The notes under the pieces: generated by a model | Databases searched by the model: none | Seen by the model: the letters and a program-made list of their open reading frames with translations, nothing else | Told to the model about the DNA's origin: nothing | Part shown: positions 41,241-50,300 of the stretch, one piece after another | Numbering within the stretch: the first letter of the stretch is position 1 | Layout of the letters: every line of letters begins with the position of its first letter | Program-made: the position numbers and the translations under genes | NCBI GenBank assembly: GCA_009840575.1 | Contig: VXNO01000091.1 | Location: forward strand, 1-51,418 | Direction of reading: 5' to 3' | Origin: Chloroflexota bacterium | GTDB lineage: Bacteria; Chloroflexota; Anaerolineae; Aggregatilineales; Phototrophicaceae | Length of the DNA stretch: 51,418 bases

Positions 41241-43373
41241 CTAGTTGCGGTGTTTGCGGATCCAATCCAGCGGGTCGACATAGTTCTTCATCAGCGCGCT
41301 GAAGTTCAGTTTGGGCCAGTTGCCAGGCTGCCGCTCCAGGATGGTGGTCGCGCTGAGGTCGAAGTGCAGGTGCGGTACGAAACGCCCAAAGGCATCGCTG
41401 ATTTCACAGATGCGCTGCCCGCGCGCCACCCGTTCACCCACGCGCACGCGAATCTGCTGCACATGGCCATAACGGCTGTATAGCACCCGCCCCGACGGAT
41501 GAAAGAGCGGGTCATGGCGAATGACAACCACGTTCCCCCAGACCGCCAGCGAAGCCGCGAAGGTAACAACGCCGCTGGCGCAGGCATAACAAGCCATGCC
41601 TTTGTCTTCGTAGGGGCTGCCAAAGTTCAAATCCGCGCCGGTGTGATAGGCTTCGCTGGGCGTGCCGCGAAAGTAGCGGCGTCCAAAGGGCGAGGCATCG
41701 CGCCAGCCGGGCGGCCATAATCTATCGGCGCGGCGCTGCTCGCTCGTGCCTATTGGCGAATCATAGCCATCAGCGACATACACGCCATTGACGCGCGTCG
41801 GCCGGCGGCCACGAGTCGGCTCGGGCGCGGGCAGGTAGCCAGTGGGCGTGGACACAATGCGGCGAAAACGGATGGCGTCGAAGGCGATGAACTTGTCTGG
41901 CTCGCCAGTAACATCATTCAAAAAGACGCGCCCGGCATTGTCTTGCCCGCGGTCGAGGTCGAAGATGCCCAGCGATACCCAGCTGTTGCGGTGCTGGTTT
42001 TGGTTGATATCGATGACGACTTCGCTGGCAGCGCCGACCACCCCGTGCACTTTGTAGCGCGCGCGGGTGGTGGTGGCGCGGCGGTTGGGCACGAAGACAG
42101 CAATCTCATACAGTCCATTCTGAGGCAGCTTTTGCCGCCATTCCGCCCAGACCTTGCTGGTGCGCTCTGCCGTGCCTACATATAAATACTCCCAGCCCCA
42201 GGTGTTCGCGCGCGCGCTGAACTCGGCTTTGCCCGTGTAGGTGCCGCTGCGGAAGCCGGACTTGGTAGGCAGGATGATGACCTGTTCGGCGAAGTTTTCG
42301 CGCGGAGGCGCTTCAGGATCGGCTGGCGATGTTGTTATTTCTATCGGACGGTCGACTCCTTGCCAGCGCGCAATCGTGCCATAGCGCCACCAGCTCAAGC
42401 CTTTCGCGCCATGCAGCTGGGTGGCAAGGGTGTGCGCTTCAATCTGCTCTTGCGTTTCCGCGCCGCCGGGGAATACCGGGATGATCGGTTTGTCGAATCC
42501 GCCCCAGGTCGTCCAAACTGAGCTCAGCGCATCTTCTGGCGATTTGCGAAAAATCTGCCAATAGGTCTGCGGGTGGACGCTATCGATAAACGGGCTCCAT
42601 TCGTGCGGGAAGACGGTGCGGTATTGTTGGGGACGCGGGTCAACGCTCATGCCGATGTGGTAGCGATTGCCCAAACCGCGCCGCAACTGCAGCATAAAGG
42701 GGCGCACCGCCGCCGCCCCGCCCTGCCAGTAGTTGCCCTTCTCGCGCTCAATATCCAGAATCAGCGACTGCACGCCCGCCCGCGTGCACGCTTCGATGAT
42801 GAGGCGCGCCTCCGCCTCAATGCGCAAACCATGCGGCACAGCCCAGGCATGAAACTCGAAGCCAGCGCGATGACAAGCCGCCACCCAGCGGTCGATGTCC
42901 TCGCGCCCGTTGATAGCCAGCGCGCCGCTATCGTATTCGCCCATCCACTTCGCGCCATCGCTTATCTTGACCCAGATTTGGCTGATAGCTGGGGCTTTGG
43001 CGCGGATATCTTTTAACAAATCGGCGATGGTCTTTTGCGGGACCGCCAAGCCTTTCCAATGCCAGAGCGCGATCTTGCCATCATACGGCGTTTTGGGGTG
43101 CGTGGGCGGCTGCGCGCCTATTGCCGGAGTGAACTCGACATAGCCAGCGTAGAGCCAGCCTTTCAAACCGCCTTTTTCCACCCATAGCCAGTTGTCGGTC
43201 GTGCGCGTGTTGGGGAAGTATACAAGCAGTGAATTATCCAGGATGTCGCCAATATCCGCATAATTGGTGCCGGGCCCGCGGCGGATATTGCTCAGCGCAT
43301 AGCGCGTCTGCGCCACCGCCACCAAGCTTTCGCCAGCATCCGCAGGCTTCGCTACGAATCGATTTGCGCTCAT
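41241..43373 (-). CDS. multidomain SH3 / TIM-barrel / golvesin-like / M23 peptidase protein
   Basis: 710 residues. A bacterial SH3 domain (about 22-82, ALSNIRRGPGTNYADIG), a glycoside-hydrolase-like TIM barrel (about 97-340, LWHWKGL, AWAVPHGL, SLILDIEREKGNYW, HPQTYWQ), a golvesin-C-like beta domain (about 395-515, AEWRQKLPQNGLYEIAVFVP) and a C-terminal M23 domain with H577 and D581 (YHTGADLNF) and H668-x-H670 (PHLHFDL). It probably remodels cell wall or an outer glycan. No signal peptide is evident, which is odd for such domains. Its stop lies four bases from that of the SufT-like gene. Confidence 0.88.
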   Translation of the reverse strand: MSANRFVAKPADAGESLVAVAQTRYALSNIRRGPGTNYADIGDILDNSLLVYFPNTRTTDNWLWVEKGGLKGWLYAGYVEFTPAIGAQPPTHPKTPYDGKIALWHWKGLAVPQKTIADLLKDIRAKAPAISQIWVKISDGAKWMGEYDSGALAINGREDIDRWVAACHRAGFEFHAWAVPHGLRIEAEARLIIEACTRAGVQSLILDIEREKGNYWQGGAAAVRPFMLQLRRGLGNRYHIGMSVDPRPQQYRTVFPHEWSPFIDSVHPQTYWQIFRKSPEDALSSVWTTWGGFDKPIIPVFPGGAETQEQIEAHTLATQLHGAKGLSWWRYGTIARWQGVDRPIEITTSPADPEAPPRENFAEQVIILPTKSGFRSGTYTGKAEFSARANTWGWEYLYVGTAERTSKVWAEWRQKLPQNGLYEIAVFVPNRRATTTRARYKVHGVVGAASEVVIDINQNQHRNSWVSLGIFDLDRGQDNAGRVFLNDVTGEPDKFIAFDAIRFRRIVSTPTGYLPAPEPTRGRRPTRVNGVYVADGYDSPIGTSEQRRADRLWPPGWRDASPFGRRYFRGTPSEAYHTGADLNFGSPYEDKGMACYACASGVVTFAASLAVWGNVVVIRHDPLFHPSGRVLYSRYGHVQQIRVRVGERVARGQRICEISDAFGRFVPHLHFDLSATTILERQPGNWPKLNFSALMKNYVDPLDWIRKHRN

Positions 43374-43486
43374 GCCCCGCCCTTCTCTATCGCTGCCGCA
43401 CAGTATACCCGAATCCGCTAGCCCGACTCGGTGGATCGTCGGGGCAGAAGCGAATCAGCCGCCGCATTGCGCGTATACATTGGCAC

Positions 43487-43508
43487 AAAAAAGCCGCCAC
43501 AGGGCGAC
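43487..43508 (-). terminator. intrinsic terminator downstream of tpx
   Basis: On the minus strand GTCGCC, CTGT, GGCGGC (43508-43493; one T-G pair) is followed by TTTTTT (43492-43487). It is 160 bases after the tpx stop and upstream of the M23 multidomain gene, so it separates the two transcripts. Confidence 0.75.
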
Positions 43509-43540
43509 TATATGGTCTATTGATGTGCTTGCGGGTCTAT

Positions 43541-43668
43541 ACCCCTCGCCCCCAATCATTGGGAGGAAGGTTTCGCCGAGATCTGCTTCCAGTAATGAAG
43601 TCTCTGGCAGAATCTCCGAATCCGTTGAAAATAACTCCCCTTCCCTGATTCTTCGGAGAAGGGGGCGC
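43541..43668 (-). repeat. C-rich intergenic palindromic repeat, two partial copies
   Basis: ACCCCTCGCCCCC, AATCATT, GGGAGGAAGG (43541-43570) and ACTCCCCTTCCCTGATTC, then GGAGAAGGGGG (about 43636-43667) resemble the C-rich repeat elsewhere in the window. Together with the terminator they fill the 297-base gap between tpx and the gene at 41241-43373; no gene is seen there. Confidence 0.5.
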
Positions 43669-43670
43669 GC

Positions 43671-44177
43671 CTAAGCCAAAGCCCGCGCCGCCGCCAATGC
43701 CGAGTCATAGTCGACTTCATCGCCGATGACCCCGACATATTCGACGTGCCGCAGCACATTGTCACGATCCAGCACAAAGACTGCGCGCTGGCAGATGCGC
43801 CACTCCGTATCATGCACGCCATAATCGTCCGCGAACTGCATATCGCGCTGCGTCGTCAAGGTCTCGGTATTGTCGATGCCTTCCGCGCCACAGAAGCGCC
43901 CCAAAGCAAAGGGCATATCAGCGCTGACTGTCAGCACGACAGTCTCGTTTAATCCGGCGGCTTCTGCATTAAAGCGGCGGGTTTGCGTGGCGCAGACGCC
44001 GGTGTCGATCGAGGGGATGACGCTGATGACCTTGACCTGTCCGGCATAATCCGCCAGTGAGCGGCTGCTGAGGTCATTGGCTATAAGCGTGAAATCCGGC
44101 GCTGCCGAGCCAACCGCCAGCATGTCATTTTGTATGGGGTGTTCATTATCTCCGACCATCATGCCTTTGCGCGCCAT
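43671..44177 (-). CDS. tpx: thiol peroxidase Tpx
   Basis: 168 residues. Atypical two-Cys peroxiredoxin: peroxidatic C62 in SIDTGVCATQTRRFN and resolving C96 in LGRFCGAEGI, the spacing of the Tpx family. DFTLIANDLSSRSL and RAVFVLDRDN are further signatures. Reduces hydrogen peroxide and alkyl peroxides with thioredoxin. AAGGAG seven bases before the ATG at 44177 decides the start; the upstream in-frame codons are the promoter region. Confidence 0.96.
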   Translation of the reverse strand: MARKGMMVGDNEHPIQNDMLAVGSAAPDFTLIANDLSSRSLADYAGQVKVISVIPSIDTGVCATQTRRFNAEAAGLNETVVLTVSADMPFALGRFCGAEGIDNTETLTTQRDMQFADDYGVHDTEWRICQRAVFVLDRDNVLRHVEYVGVIGDEVDYDSALAAARALA

Positions 44178-44235
44178 GCGGAGTCTCCTTTTTCTCATCA
44201 TTTCATGCTGAAAATGTGCTAGAATGGACATAGGC

Positions 44236-44263
44236 ATTATAATCGTGGCGTCGTCTGTGACAA
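44236..44263 (-). promoter_or_regulatory. tpx promoter
   Basis: On the minus strand TTGTCA (44263-44258), 16 bases, TATAAT (44241-44236). Start near 44229, about 50 bases before tpx. Confidence 0.72.
44238..44243 (+). promoter_or_regulatory. -10 element for the DM13 gene, overlapping the tpx -10
   Basis: ATTATAAT (44236-44243) is a palindrome that reads TATAAT on both strands. The plus-strand -35 region is poor. If used, polymerases for tpx and the DM13 gene cannot both be bound. Confidence 0.4.
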
Positions 44264-44296
44264 GATGGCAAATTGCGGTGGCGAAAGGGATGGGTT

Positions 44297-44935
44297 ATGT
44301 CGCGCAGATGGATGGCAATCGGGCTGGCGGCGCTGCTGGTGGTGGCGCTGGCGATTACGCAGCCCTGGCTCTACTTTGTCAATCGCGAGGTTGATGAAGC
44401 TTTCCCGAGCTTGTCCACTGCCCAGCGCGACAGCATCGATGTCATGCCCGAGGCGCAGAAGCAGATGTTGCTGGATATGGCGCAGGACAACCGCGAGATG
44501 GCGGAGCAGACCGCTCTGGCGCAGATGGAAGCGGGCAGCGTCGTGCCCGATGCCGAGCAAGCCATGCCACCGGATATGCCTGCCGAGCCGGTCGAAATCG
44601 CCAGCGGCGCATTCATTCACATCGACCCCATCCACGGCGCGGACGGTTTTGCCAAGGTCTATGCCCTGCCCGATGGTCGCCAGTTCTTGCGCTTCGAGCA
44701 ATTCGTCTCCAAGAATGGGCCCGACCTGCATGTCTATCTCTCGGCGGAGTATCCGACCACGACCTTCGCGGGCTTGGGCGAAGAGCCGCTGCACCTGGGC
44801 GCGCTGAAAGGCAATATCGGCAGCCAAAATTACGAAATCCCGGCGGGCGCAGACCTGGCGCAATACAGCAGCGTGGTCATCTACTGCAAGCCCTTCCGAG
44901 TGGTCTTCAGTTCGGCAGCGTTGAGTAGCAGCTAA
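44297..44935 (+). CDS. membrane-anchored DM13 domain protein
   Basis: 212 residues. An N-terminal signal or anchor helix (about 5-22) precedes a helical acidic linker rich in Met, Gln and Glu (30-95), then a DM13 domain (about 100-208): GAFIHIDPIHGADGFAKVY, FVSKNGPDLHVYLS, LKGNIGSQNYEIP and VVIYCKPFRVVFSSAAL with the single conserved cysteine. DM13 domains are proposed redox or electron-transfer modules. AAGGGA upstream supports the ATG at 44297. Stop interlocks with that of the amidohydrolase gene. It is divergent from tpx. Confidence 0.88.
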   Translation: MSRRWMAIGLAALLVVALAITQPWLYFVNREVDEAFPSLSTAQRDSIDVMPEAQKQMLLDMAQDNREMAEQTALAQMEAGSVVPDAEQAMPPDMPAEPVEIASGAFIHIDPIHGADGFAKVYALPDGRQFLRFEQFVSKNGPDLHVYLSAEYPTTTFAGLGEEPLHLGALKGNIGSQNYEIPAGADLAQYSSVVIYCKPFRVVFSSAALSSS

Positions 44936-46533
44936 TCAAAGTTGCGGTAACGCCATTCGCCGTCGACCATCGTGCCTAGTATCTGCAGCGCGGGGATTTC
45001 CTCGGCTGGCGCGAGCGTGATATCGCGGTCGAGCAGGACCAGGTCGGCGAGGTAGCCGGCGCGCAGCATGCCCAGTCGGTCTTCCATCTCCGCGGCATAG
45101 GCGGGACCCTGCGTATAGCCCAGCAGCGCCTCCTGCAAGCTGATGCGCGCTTCAGGATGCCAGCCGCCCGCTGGTTCGCCATGGCGCTGGCGAGTTACCG
45201 CCGCATGTATGCCCAGCAGAGGGTCAAGCGGCTCGACAGGCGCATCCGACCCGAAGGCCACTCGCGCGCCGTAATCTAACTGCAAGCGCGGGTTGTACGC
45301 CCACTTAGCGCGCTCGCCCCAATAGCGGTCAGCCATGACCATATCGGAGGTGGCGTGGATTGGCTGCATGGAGGCGATGACACCCAAAGCCGCCAGCCGA
45401 TGCGAATCCTGAGGGTGGATGATCTGCACATGCTCGATGCGGTGGCGGCGGCTGGAGCGCGCTTCGCCACGGGCGGCTTCTTGCCCGCGCGCAATCTCGA
45501 AGACATCCAGTACATCGTGCACGGCTTTGTCACCGATGGCATGGATGCTGCTGGGCAAGCCCGCCGCGCTGGCGCGGCAAACATAATCGACCATCGTTTC
45601 TTTATCGACCACCGCCATGCCGGTATTCCAGTCTTCGCCGGCATAAACCTCGAACATGAGCGCGGTCTTTGGTCCCAGCGCGCCATCCGCGAAGAGCTTC
45701 AATGCGCCGATGCGAATCCAGTCATCGCCAAAGTTGCGGCGGATGCCACTCGCCAGCGCCGCCTCCAGCCACTGTTGGTTAATCTGCTTGACGACGCGCA
45801 GGCACAAATCGCCGCGTTCACGCAGGATTTGCAGCGCCACCAGACAGGATGGATCATCAAAGTCGTGAATCATCGTCAGCCCGCGCTGCAAGGCGTGTGT
45901 CTGCGCCGCCTGCATCATGTCCGCCAGTTCTTCAGGGCTGGGAGTTGGCACTCGCTCGCTGACCAGATCCATTGCCGTCTCCAGCAGGATGCCGGTCGCC
46001 GCGCCATTTTTATCGCGCAGGATCTCGCCGCCATCGGGGTCGGGCGTCGAATCTGCAACACCGGCGAGGGACAGCGCCCGCGAATTCACCCAGGCGGCAT
46101 GCCCGCTCTTCGCCGAAAGGTAGACCGGGTTCTGCGGCGCGACCGCGTCCAAATCAGCGCGGCTGGGGAAGGCGCGCTCCGCCCACAACTCCTGCGCCCA
46201 GCCCTGCCCGGTGACCCATTCGCCGGGGGGAGTCTGCTGCGCGCGTTGCCGCACCCGTTCCAGCGCATCAGCTTTGCTCGGCAGCTCAAATACATCTACC
46301 GAGCGCATCGATTGCGCCTGCGCCTGCCAATGCAAATGGGCATCGCTAAGCCCGGGCAGCGCCGTCTTGCCGTCCAGGTTAATGATGCTTGTGCCGCGCC
46401 CCGCCAAACGCGCAATTTCGGCATTATCGCCCACCGCGGCAAGCCGTCCATAACTAATCGCCACGGCGCTGGCGCGAGGCATAGCCGCGTCCAGGGTGAT
46501 GAAATTGCCATTGAGTAGAATGGTCTGAATCAT
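44932..46533 (-). CDS. amidohydrolase family 3 protein (YtcJ-like)
   Basis: 533 residues. Metal-dependent hydrolase with the metal-binding H-x-H in LPGLSDAHLHWQA, a long insert, SIHAIGDKAVHDV, RIEHVQII, and the C-terminal aspartate in RVAFGSDAPVEPLDP. No signal peptide. Family members cleave N-acyl amides or formamides; the substrate is not readable. The following PfkB gene lies upstream on this strand and overlaps by four bases (ATGA), so the two are one transcript. Confidence 0.92.
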   Translation of the reverse strand: MIQTILLNGNFITLDAAMPRASAVAISYGRLAAVGDNAEIARLAGRGTSIINLDGKTALPGLSDAHLHWQAQAQSMRSVDVFELPSKADALERVRQRAQQTPPGEWVTGQGWAQELWAERAFPSRADLDAVAPQNPVYLSAKSGHAAWVNSRALSLAGVADSTPDPDGGEILRDKNGAATGILLETAMDLVSERVPTPSPEELADMMQAAQTHALQRGLTMIHDFDDPSCLVALQILRERGDLCLRVVKQINQQWLEAALASGIRRNFGDDWIRIGALKLFADGALGPKTALMFEVYAGEDWNTGMAVVDKETMVDYVCRASAAGLPSSIHAIGDKAVHDVLDVFEIARGQEAARGEARSSRRHRIEHVQIIHPQDSHRLAALGVIASMQPIHATSDMVMADRYWGERAKWAYNPRLQLDYGARVAFGSDAPVEPLDPLLGIHAAVTRQRHGEPAGGWHPEARISLQEALLGYTQGPAYAAEMEDRLGMLRAGYLADLVLLDRDITLAPAEEIPALQILGTMVDGEWRYRNFD

Positions 46534-47375
46534 GTTTGTATCCTGTTGATCTCGCGGGCGATTTCTGCGGCGGTAGGCGCGCTTGCCAGGCTGGCGCGGG
46601 TTACGGAATAGGCAGCCAGCCGTCCCGCCAGGCGCACAGCCGTCGCCACATCGCCGTTTAGCCGCTGCAAACTCCCCAGCAGCGCCGCCGCGAAGACATC
46701 GCCCGCCCCGGTCAAGTCGCGCGCGGTAACTTCCAGGCTTGCATAGCGCATTTCGCCGCCAGCATGGTAGTGCGTGCCGCCATCGCGCCCGTTGGTCACC
46801 ACTACATGCTGGCAGATTCGGCGCAGCTCGTCGGTCAGCTGTGGATACTGGCGGATGTCTTCTTCGCTGTAGACGACGAGGTCTATCTGCCGCAGCGCAT
46901 CGGCATCAAACCAGCGTCGAAATTTGACCAAGCCGTTGGCATCCCAGCCCCGCAGCATGCCTTGCAGCGTCAGCATCTTGAGCGCATTGGGGAAGTTGCT
47001 GGCAAGTTCACGCGGGTCTAGCTCGGCGGCGAGCGGTCCCATGTGCAGGTAGGGCGCGTCTAGCCAGGCGACTGGTACATGGCCATAGCGCAATTGTCTG
47101 GCTGTCGCGCGCACAAATTGCTGACGACCGGCTTCGGAATAGACATTTTCGTAGGTCAAGGAGCGCTCGGCGGGCAGGCTGACCACTTCGCCATGCAGCA
47201 GCAGATGCTCCAGTAGCGGCTCGTTGTAAGCTGCGCTGGTCAGCACGCCGACGCGGTGCCCAAACGCGGCATACGTCGGCGCGGCGTAGGCAACTGTCCC
47301 GCCCAACATGCGTCCGCCCGGTACCAGATCGACGGTCAAGTGCCCGATAGTCAGGATATCGATGGGGGGCGGCAT
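46530..47375 (-). CDS. PfkB-family carbohydrate kinase
   Basis: 281 residues. Starts PIDILTIGHLTVDLVPGG with LGGTVAYAAPTYAAFG, a typical ribokinase-fold N-terminus, and has the second signature with the catalytic base in DLTGAGDVFAAALL. Compared with ribokinase it is short (about 20-30 residues fewer), like inositol- or nucleoside-kinase-like members. The sugar cannot be told. Located 13 bases after khpB. Confidence 0.9.
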   Translation of the reverse strand: MPPPIDILTIGHLTVDLVPGGRMLGGTVAYAAPTYAAFGHRVGVLTSAAYNEPLLEHLLLHGEVVSLPAERSLTYENVYSEAGRQQFVRATARQLRYGHVPVAWLDAPYLHMGPLAAELDPRELASNFPNALKMLTLQGMLRGWDANGLVKFRRWFDADALRQIDLVVYSEEDIRQYPQLTDELRRICQHVVVTNGRDGGTHYHAGGEMRYASLEVTARDLTGAGDVFAAALLGSLQRLNGDVATAVRLAGRLAAYSVTRASLASAPTAAEIAREINRIQT

Positions 47376-47388
47376 GGCTGCGGCGAGC

Positions 47389-48162
47389 TTAATTGGGCAC
47401 GATGGTTACTTTGCGGGCGCGGCCCTCGCCGATGCTTTGCGTACTGACGTCGTCGCGGTCGCGTAGGGTCAGGTGAATGATGCGGCGTTCGCTGGGCTGC
47501 ATCGGCTCAAGCGTGATGGTGCGCCCCTGCTGCACCGCTTGTTTTGCCATGCGCTTGGCGAGCCCGCGCAGACGGTTGGAACGCCCTGTCTTGTAGCCTT
47601 CGGCATCAACGATGATATTGGCGCGCCGCTCCAGCCGGCGGCTGCATATCAAGCGCACAATATGTTGCAGAGAAGCCAAGGTCTCGCCGCGCCGCCCAAT
47701 CAGCCGGTTGATGCGCTCGCCCGTGATGTTTAGCATCCAGTGGGGCGGCTCGCCATCGACTTCTTCGCTGCGGCTTATGTGGATTTGCCCGTCAATGCCC
47801 ATGCGGCTCAGCAACGCTTCCAGCACTTCCAGTCCGGCCGTCGCATCTTCGTCCAGCTCAACATCAGCGACCACGGTGATGACGCCGGCTGTTGGCTGCA
47901 CATCGCGCGGCTCTTCGCTTGCCTGGTCGCGCTCTTCGTATGCGTTATCTACGTCTTCGGGATACACTTCGGATGGCGGAGCTTTGCGTTGCCCGATGAG
48001 CACCAGGCGCACCCGCGCTTCCCGAGCGCCGAAACCGAACAAGCCGGTGTTGGGTTCTTCCAGCACTTCCACCATAACATCGGCGGGCGCGGCATTGAGC
48101 TGGGACAAGCCCTTGCTGATGGCGGCATCCACCGAGTTGGCGGTTACTTCAATCATCTCCAT
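47389..48162 (-). CDS. khpB: RNA-binding protein KhpB (Jag/SpoIIIJ-associated)
   Basis: 257 residues. Jag-N domain (3-50, IEVTANSVDAAISKGLSQL, NTGLFGFGAREA), an acidic linker, then a type II KH domain (about 135-190) with GxxG in RLIGRRGETLASL, and an R3H domain (about 200-257) with R-x-x-x-H in ERRIIHLTL. It binds RNA and works with KhpA in cell-wall and cell-division control. Conserved neighbour of YidC. AAGGAAC supports the ATG at 48162. Confidence 0.94.
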   Translation of the reverse strand: MEMIEVTANSVDAAISKGLSQLNAAPADVMVEVLEEPNTGLFGFGAREARVRLVLIGQRKAPPSEVYPEDVDNAYEERDQASEEPRDVQPTAGVITVVADVELDEDATAGLEVLEALLSRMGIDGQIHISRSEEVDGEPPHWMLNITGERINRLIGRRGETLASLQHIVRLICSRRLERRANIIVDAEGYKTGRSNRLRGLAKRMAKQAVQQGRTITLEPMQPSERRIIHLTLRDRDDVSTQSIGEGRARKVTIVPN

Positions 48163-48196
48163 CGTTCGTTCCTTTGCCTTGGCGCGCAGCTTGGCA

Positions 48197-49108
48197 TTAT
48201 TTTTTGCGCGGCTTCTTTTTCTTGCGGCGGCGCAGCTTCTTGGGGCTTGGCTCATCAGCAACGTCATCATCGGGGAAGATCACCTCGACAGGCGCTTCAT
48301 CGCCCTTGCCGCCAAAGATTCGTTCCAAAACGCGCCGCCCCTGGGGGCTGTATTGCACCATGCCGATCAGGTTGGAGGTTACAAAGTAAATCGACAAACC
48401 CACTGAAAAGGACAGCGAGAAGAAACCGAACATGATAGGCATGATGGTCGTCATGCTCTTGGTCATGGCAGCCGCTTGTCCACCCGGGTTGCTGTCCGCT
48501 TCGTCGTCATCGTCATTCTTGCTGGACTTCTGCCCGGTCATGGACATGGTCAATTTCTGCTGCGCCCAGGTGGTTACAAGCACCAGCAGCGGTAGCAGCA
48601 GCGCATAGGGCGGATTTTCTGTCGGCGCGCGCGTCAAATCCAACTGGGGCAGCAGCTCCAGCAATTGCGGCATTGGCGACCACATGCGCTGCAGCGGGAT
48701 GAGCGAATCCAGGCCGGGGATGAGCAGCCGCTCCGACAAATCGACCAACTGGAAAGGCGTGGCTGCCAGCGCGTAGAAGATCGCCTGATACAAGCCGATG
48801 AGGATGGGAAACTGAATCAACATGGGGAAGCAGCCGCCAACGGGGTTGACCTTGTTCTCCCGATACAGCTTCATCTGCGCCTGGGATAGCTTCTCTTTGT
48901 CGTTCTTATATTTCTCTTGCAGTTTCTTGAGCTGTGGCTGTACCTGCTGCATGCGCCGCGATGACTCTTGCTGTTTGGCGAAGAGGGGCCATGTCAGCAC
49001 GCGGATGATGACCGTCAGCACGACAATTGCCAGGACAATATCCTGGTTCAGCGCCGAATAGAGCCACGCCAGTATGGTTACAAAGGGGTTTAAGATCAGA
49101 TCCCACAT
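48197..49108 (-). CDS. yidC: membrane protein insertase YidC
   Basis: 303 residues. Short Gram-positive/Chloroflexota form without the large periplasmic domain. The 60KD-IMP core (about 25-265) has LTWPLFAKQQESSRRMQQVQ, PVGGCFPMLIQFPILIGLYQ and MPIMFGFFSLSFSVGL. The positively charged C-terminal tail (SPKKLRRRKKKKPRKK) is the ribosome-binding end. A loop of Asp and Lys (SSKNDDDDEADSN) lies between late helices. AGGAG nine bases before the ATG at 49108. Confidence 0.96.
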   Translation of the reverse strand: MWDLILNPFVTILAWLYSALNQDIVLAIVVLTVIIRVLTWPLFAKQQESSRRMQQVQPQLKKLQEKYKNDKEKLSQAQMKLYRENKVNPVGGCFPMLIQFPILIGLYQAIFYALAATPFQLVDLSERLLIPGLDSLIPLQRMWSPMPQLLELLPQLDLTRAPTENPPYALLLPLLVLVTTWAQQKLTMSMTGQKSSKNDDDDEADSNPGGQAAAMTKSMTTIMPIMFGFFSLSFSVGLSIYFVTSNLIGMVQYSPQGRRVLERIFGGKGDEAPVEVIFPDDDVADEPSPKKLRRRKKKKPRKK

Positions 49109-49130
49109 GCAGGCATACTCCTGAATTGGC

Positions 49131-50297
49131 TCAGCGCGGGTAGACCCAGGTTTGGCGGCCGTCGATGCCAAAGGCAATCAACAGGCGACCGTCATGCACA
49201 GATGTAACCAGCAAGAGCGGCTCGTCAATTTTCACGGTTTCGCTCGGCTCCAGCAGCAGCATATCGCCCAGCAGCTCGGGACGGTCGTCAATTTCGCGGG
49301 CATTGATGAGCGCCCCGTCATAACGATCCAGCCAATAGACCTTGCCATCCCGCGAAGCCACCACCACGCGGTCGCGGACCACCAGCGGCCCCGCCCGGAT
49401 GCCGCGCTCGGCGACCCCCCGCGACCAGCGCGGAGCCAAGCCAGCTTCTGTATCCAGCGCATGCACGAAGCCGCTCAGATCCGCCAGATAGACGACGCCG
49501 TCCGCATCAATGGCGGGCGTACCCCAGACCCAGTTCTGTGTCTCATAGCTGCTGAGGATGACGCCATCCAGCGAAACCTCGAAGAAGCCCTTGTTGAAGC
49601 TGCCGACATAGAGGCGGTCATTCGCCAACAGCGGTGTGGATGCGATGCCGCCGCCCAGGTCAACCTTCCAGCGCAAGGCGCCTGTCTCGCGGTCAAGGGC
49701 GTACAAATAATGGTCGAGCGAGGGGAAAATCAGCGAATCGCCCACCAGCAGCGGCTGCGCCCAGATGCCTTCTTCGGTGGGGAAGCGCCACAACTCACGA
49801 TAGCCATCCATGGCATACGCGCCAAGCCCGCCGTCCTGGAATGGTACATAAAGAACATCATCGGCAGCGAGCATGCTGGCGACAACTTTGCCTTCAATAG
49901 GGACCTCACGCACTAGCTCGACCACCACTGAATCGACGCGCAGCAAGCGGCCGTTGTTGTCGGCGATGAGCATATTTTCAGCATCGAGCGGGATGGGCTG
50001 GGCATAAAATTGCCCGCCGCCATTATCCGAGCCGCGGAATACCCAACTGCGCGGGTTGCCGTCATTGTCGCGCAAGGGCTGTCCGTTGACGGGATTGAGC
50101 AAACGCGCCGGCGAGCCATTGGCTGGCGATAGCAGCGCCACATCGTTGTTGTAGGCCAGCGCGATATGCTGCTCGCCGTTCAGGTCGATCAAGCCAATCG
50201 AGGGCCAGCTGACCCCCATGCGCCCGCCGACGCAAGCGGTCAGGCTAAGCAGACACAGCAGCAGTAGCGCCAGGCGCAGTGTGGTGGAGGTCTTCAA
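49131..50297 (-). CDS. PQQ-like beta-propeller lipoprotein
   Basis: 388 residues. Signal peptide with lipobox LTAC and C22 as the lipid-anchored cysteine. The rest is a beta-propeller with repeating blades: ALAYNNDVALLS, LWRFPTEEGIWAQPLL, YLYALDRETGALRWKVDLGG, VYLADLSGFVHALDTEAG and VYWLDRYDGALI, similar to BamB/PQQ-enzyme repeats. No BAM genes and no outer-membrane genes are seen. Its place between yidC and yidD suggests a role in membrane-protein folding or quality control; this is inference. Confidence 0.88.
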   Translation of the reverse strand: MKTSTTLRLALLLLCLLSLTACVGGRMGVSWPSIGLIDLNGEQHIALAYNNDVALLSPANGSPARLLNPVNGQPLRDNDGNPRSWVFRGSDNGGGQFYAQPIPLDAENMLIADNNGRLLRVDSVVVELVREVPIEGKVVASMLAADDVLYVPFQDGGLGAYAMDGYRELWRFPTEEGIWAQPLLVGDSLIFPSLDHYLYALDRETGALRWKVDLGGGIASTPLLANDRLYVGSFNKGFFEVSLDGVILSSYETQNWVWGTPAIDADGVVYLADLSGFVHALDTEAGLAPRWSRGVAERGIRAGPLVVRDRVVVASRDGKVYWLDRYDGALINAREIDDRPELLGDMLLLEPSETVKIDEPLLLVTSVHDGRLLIAFGIDGRQTWVYPR

Positions 50298-50300
50298 GCT

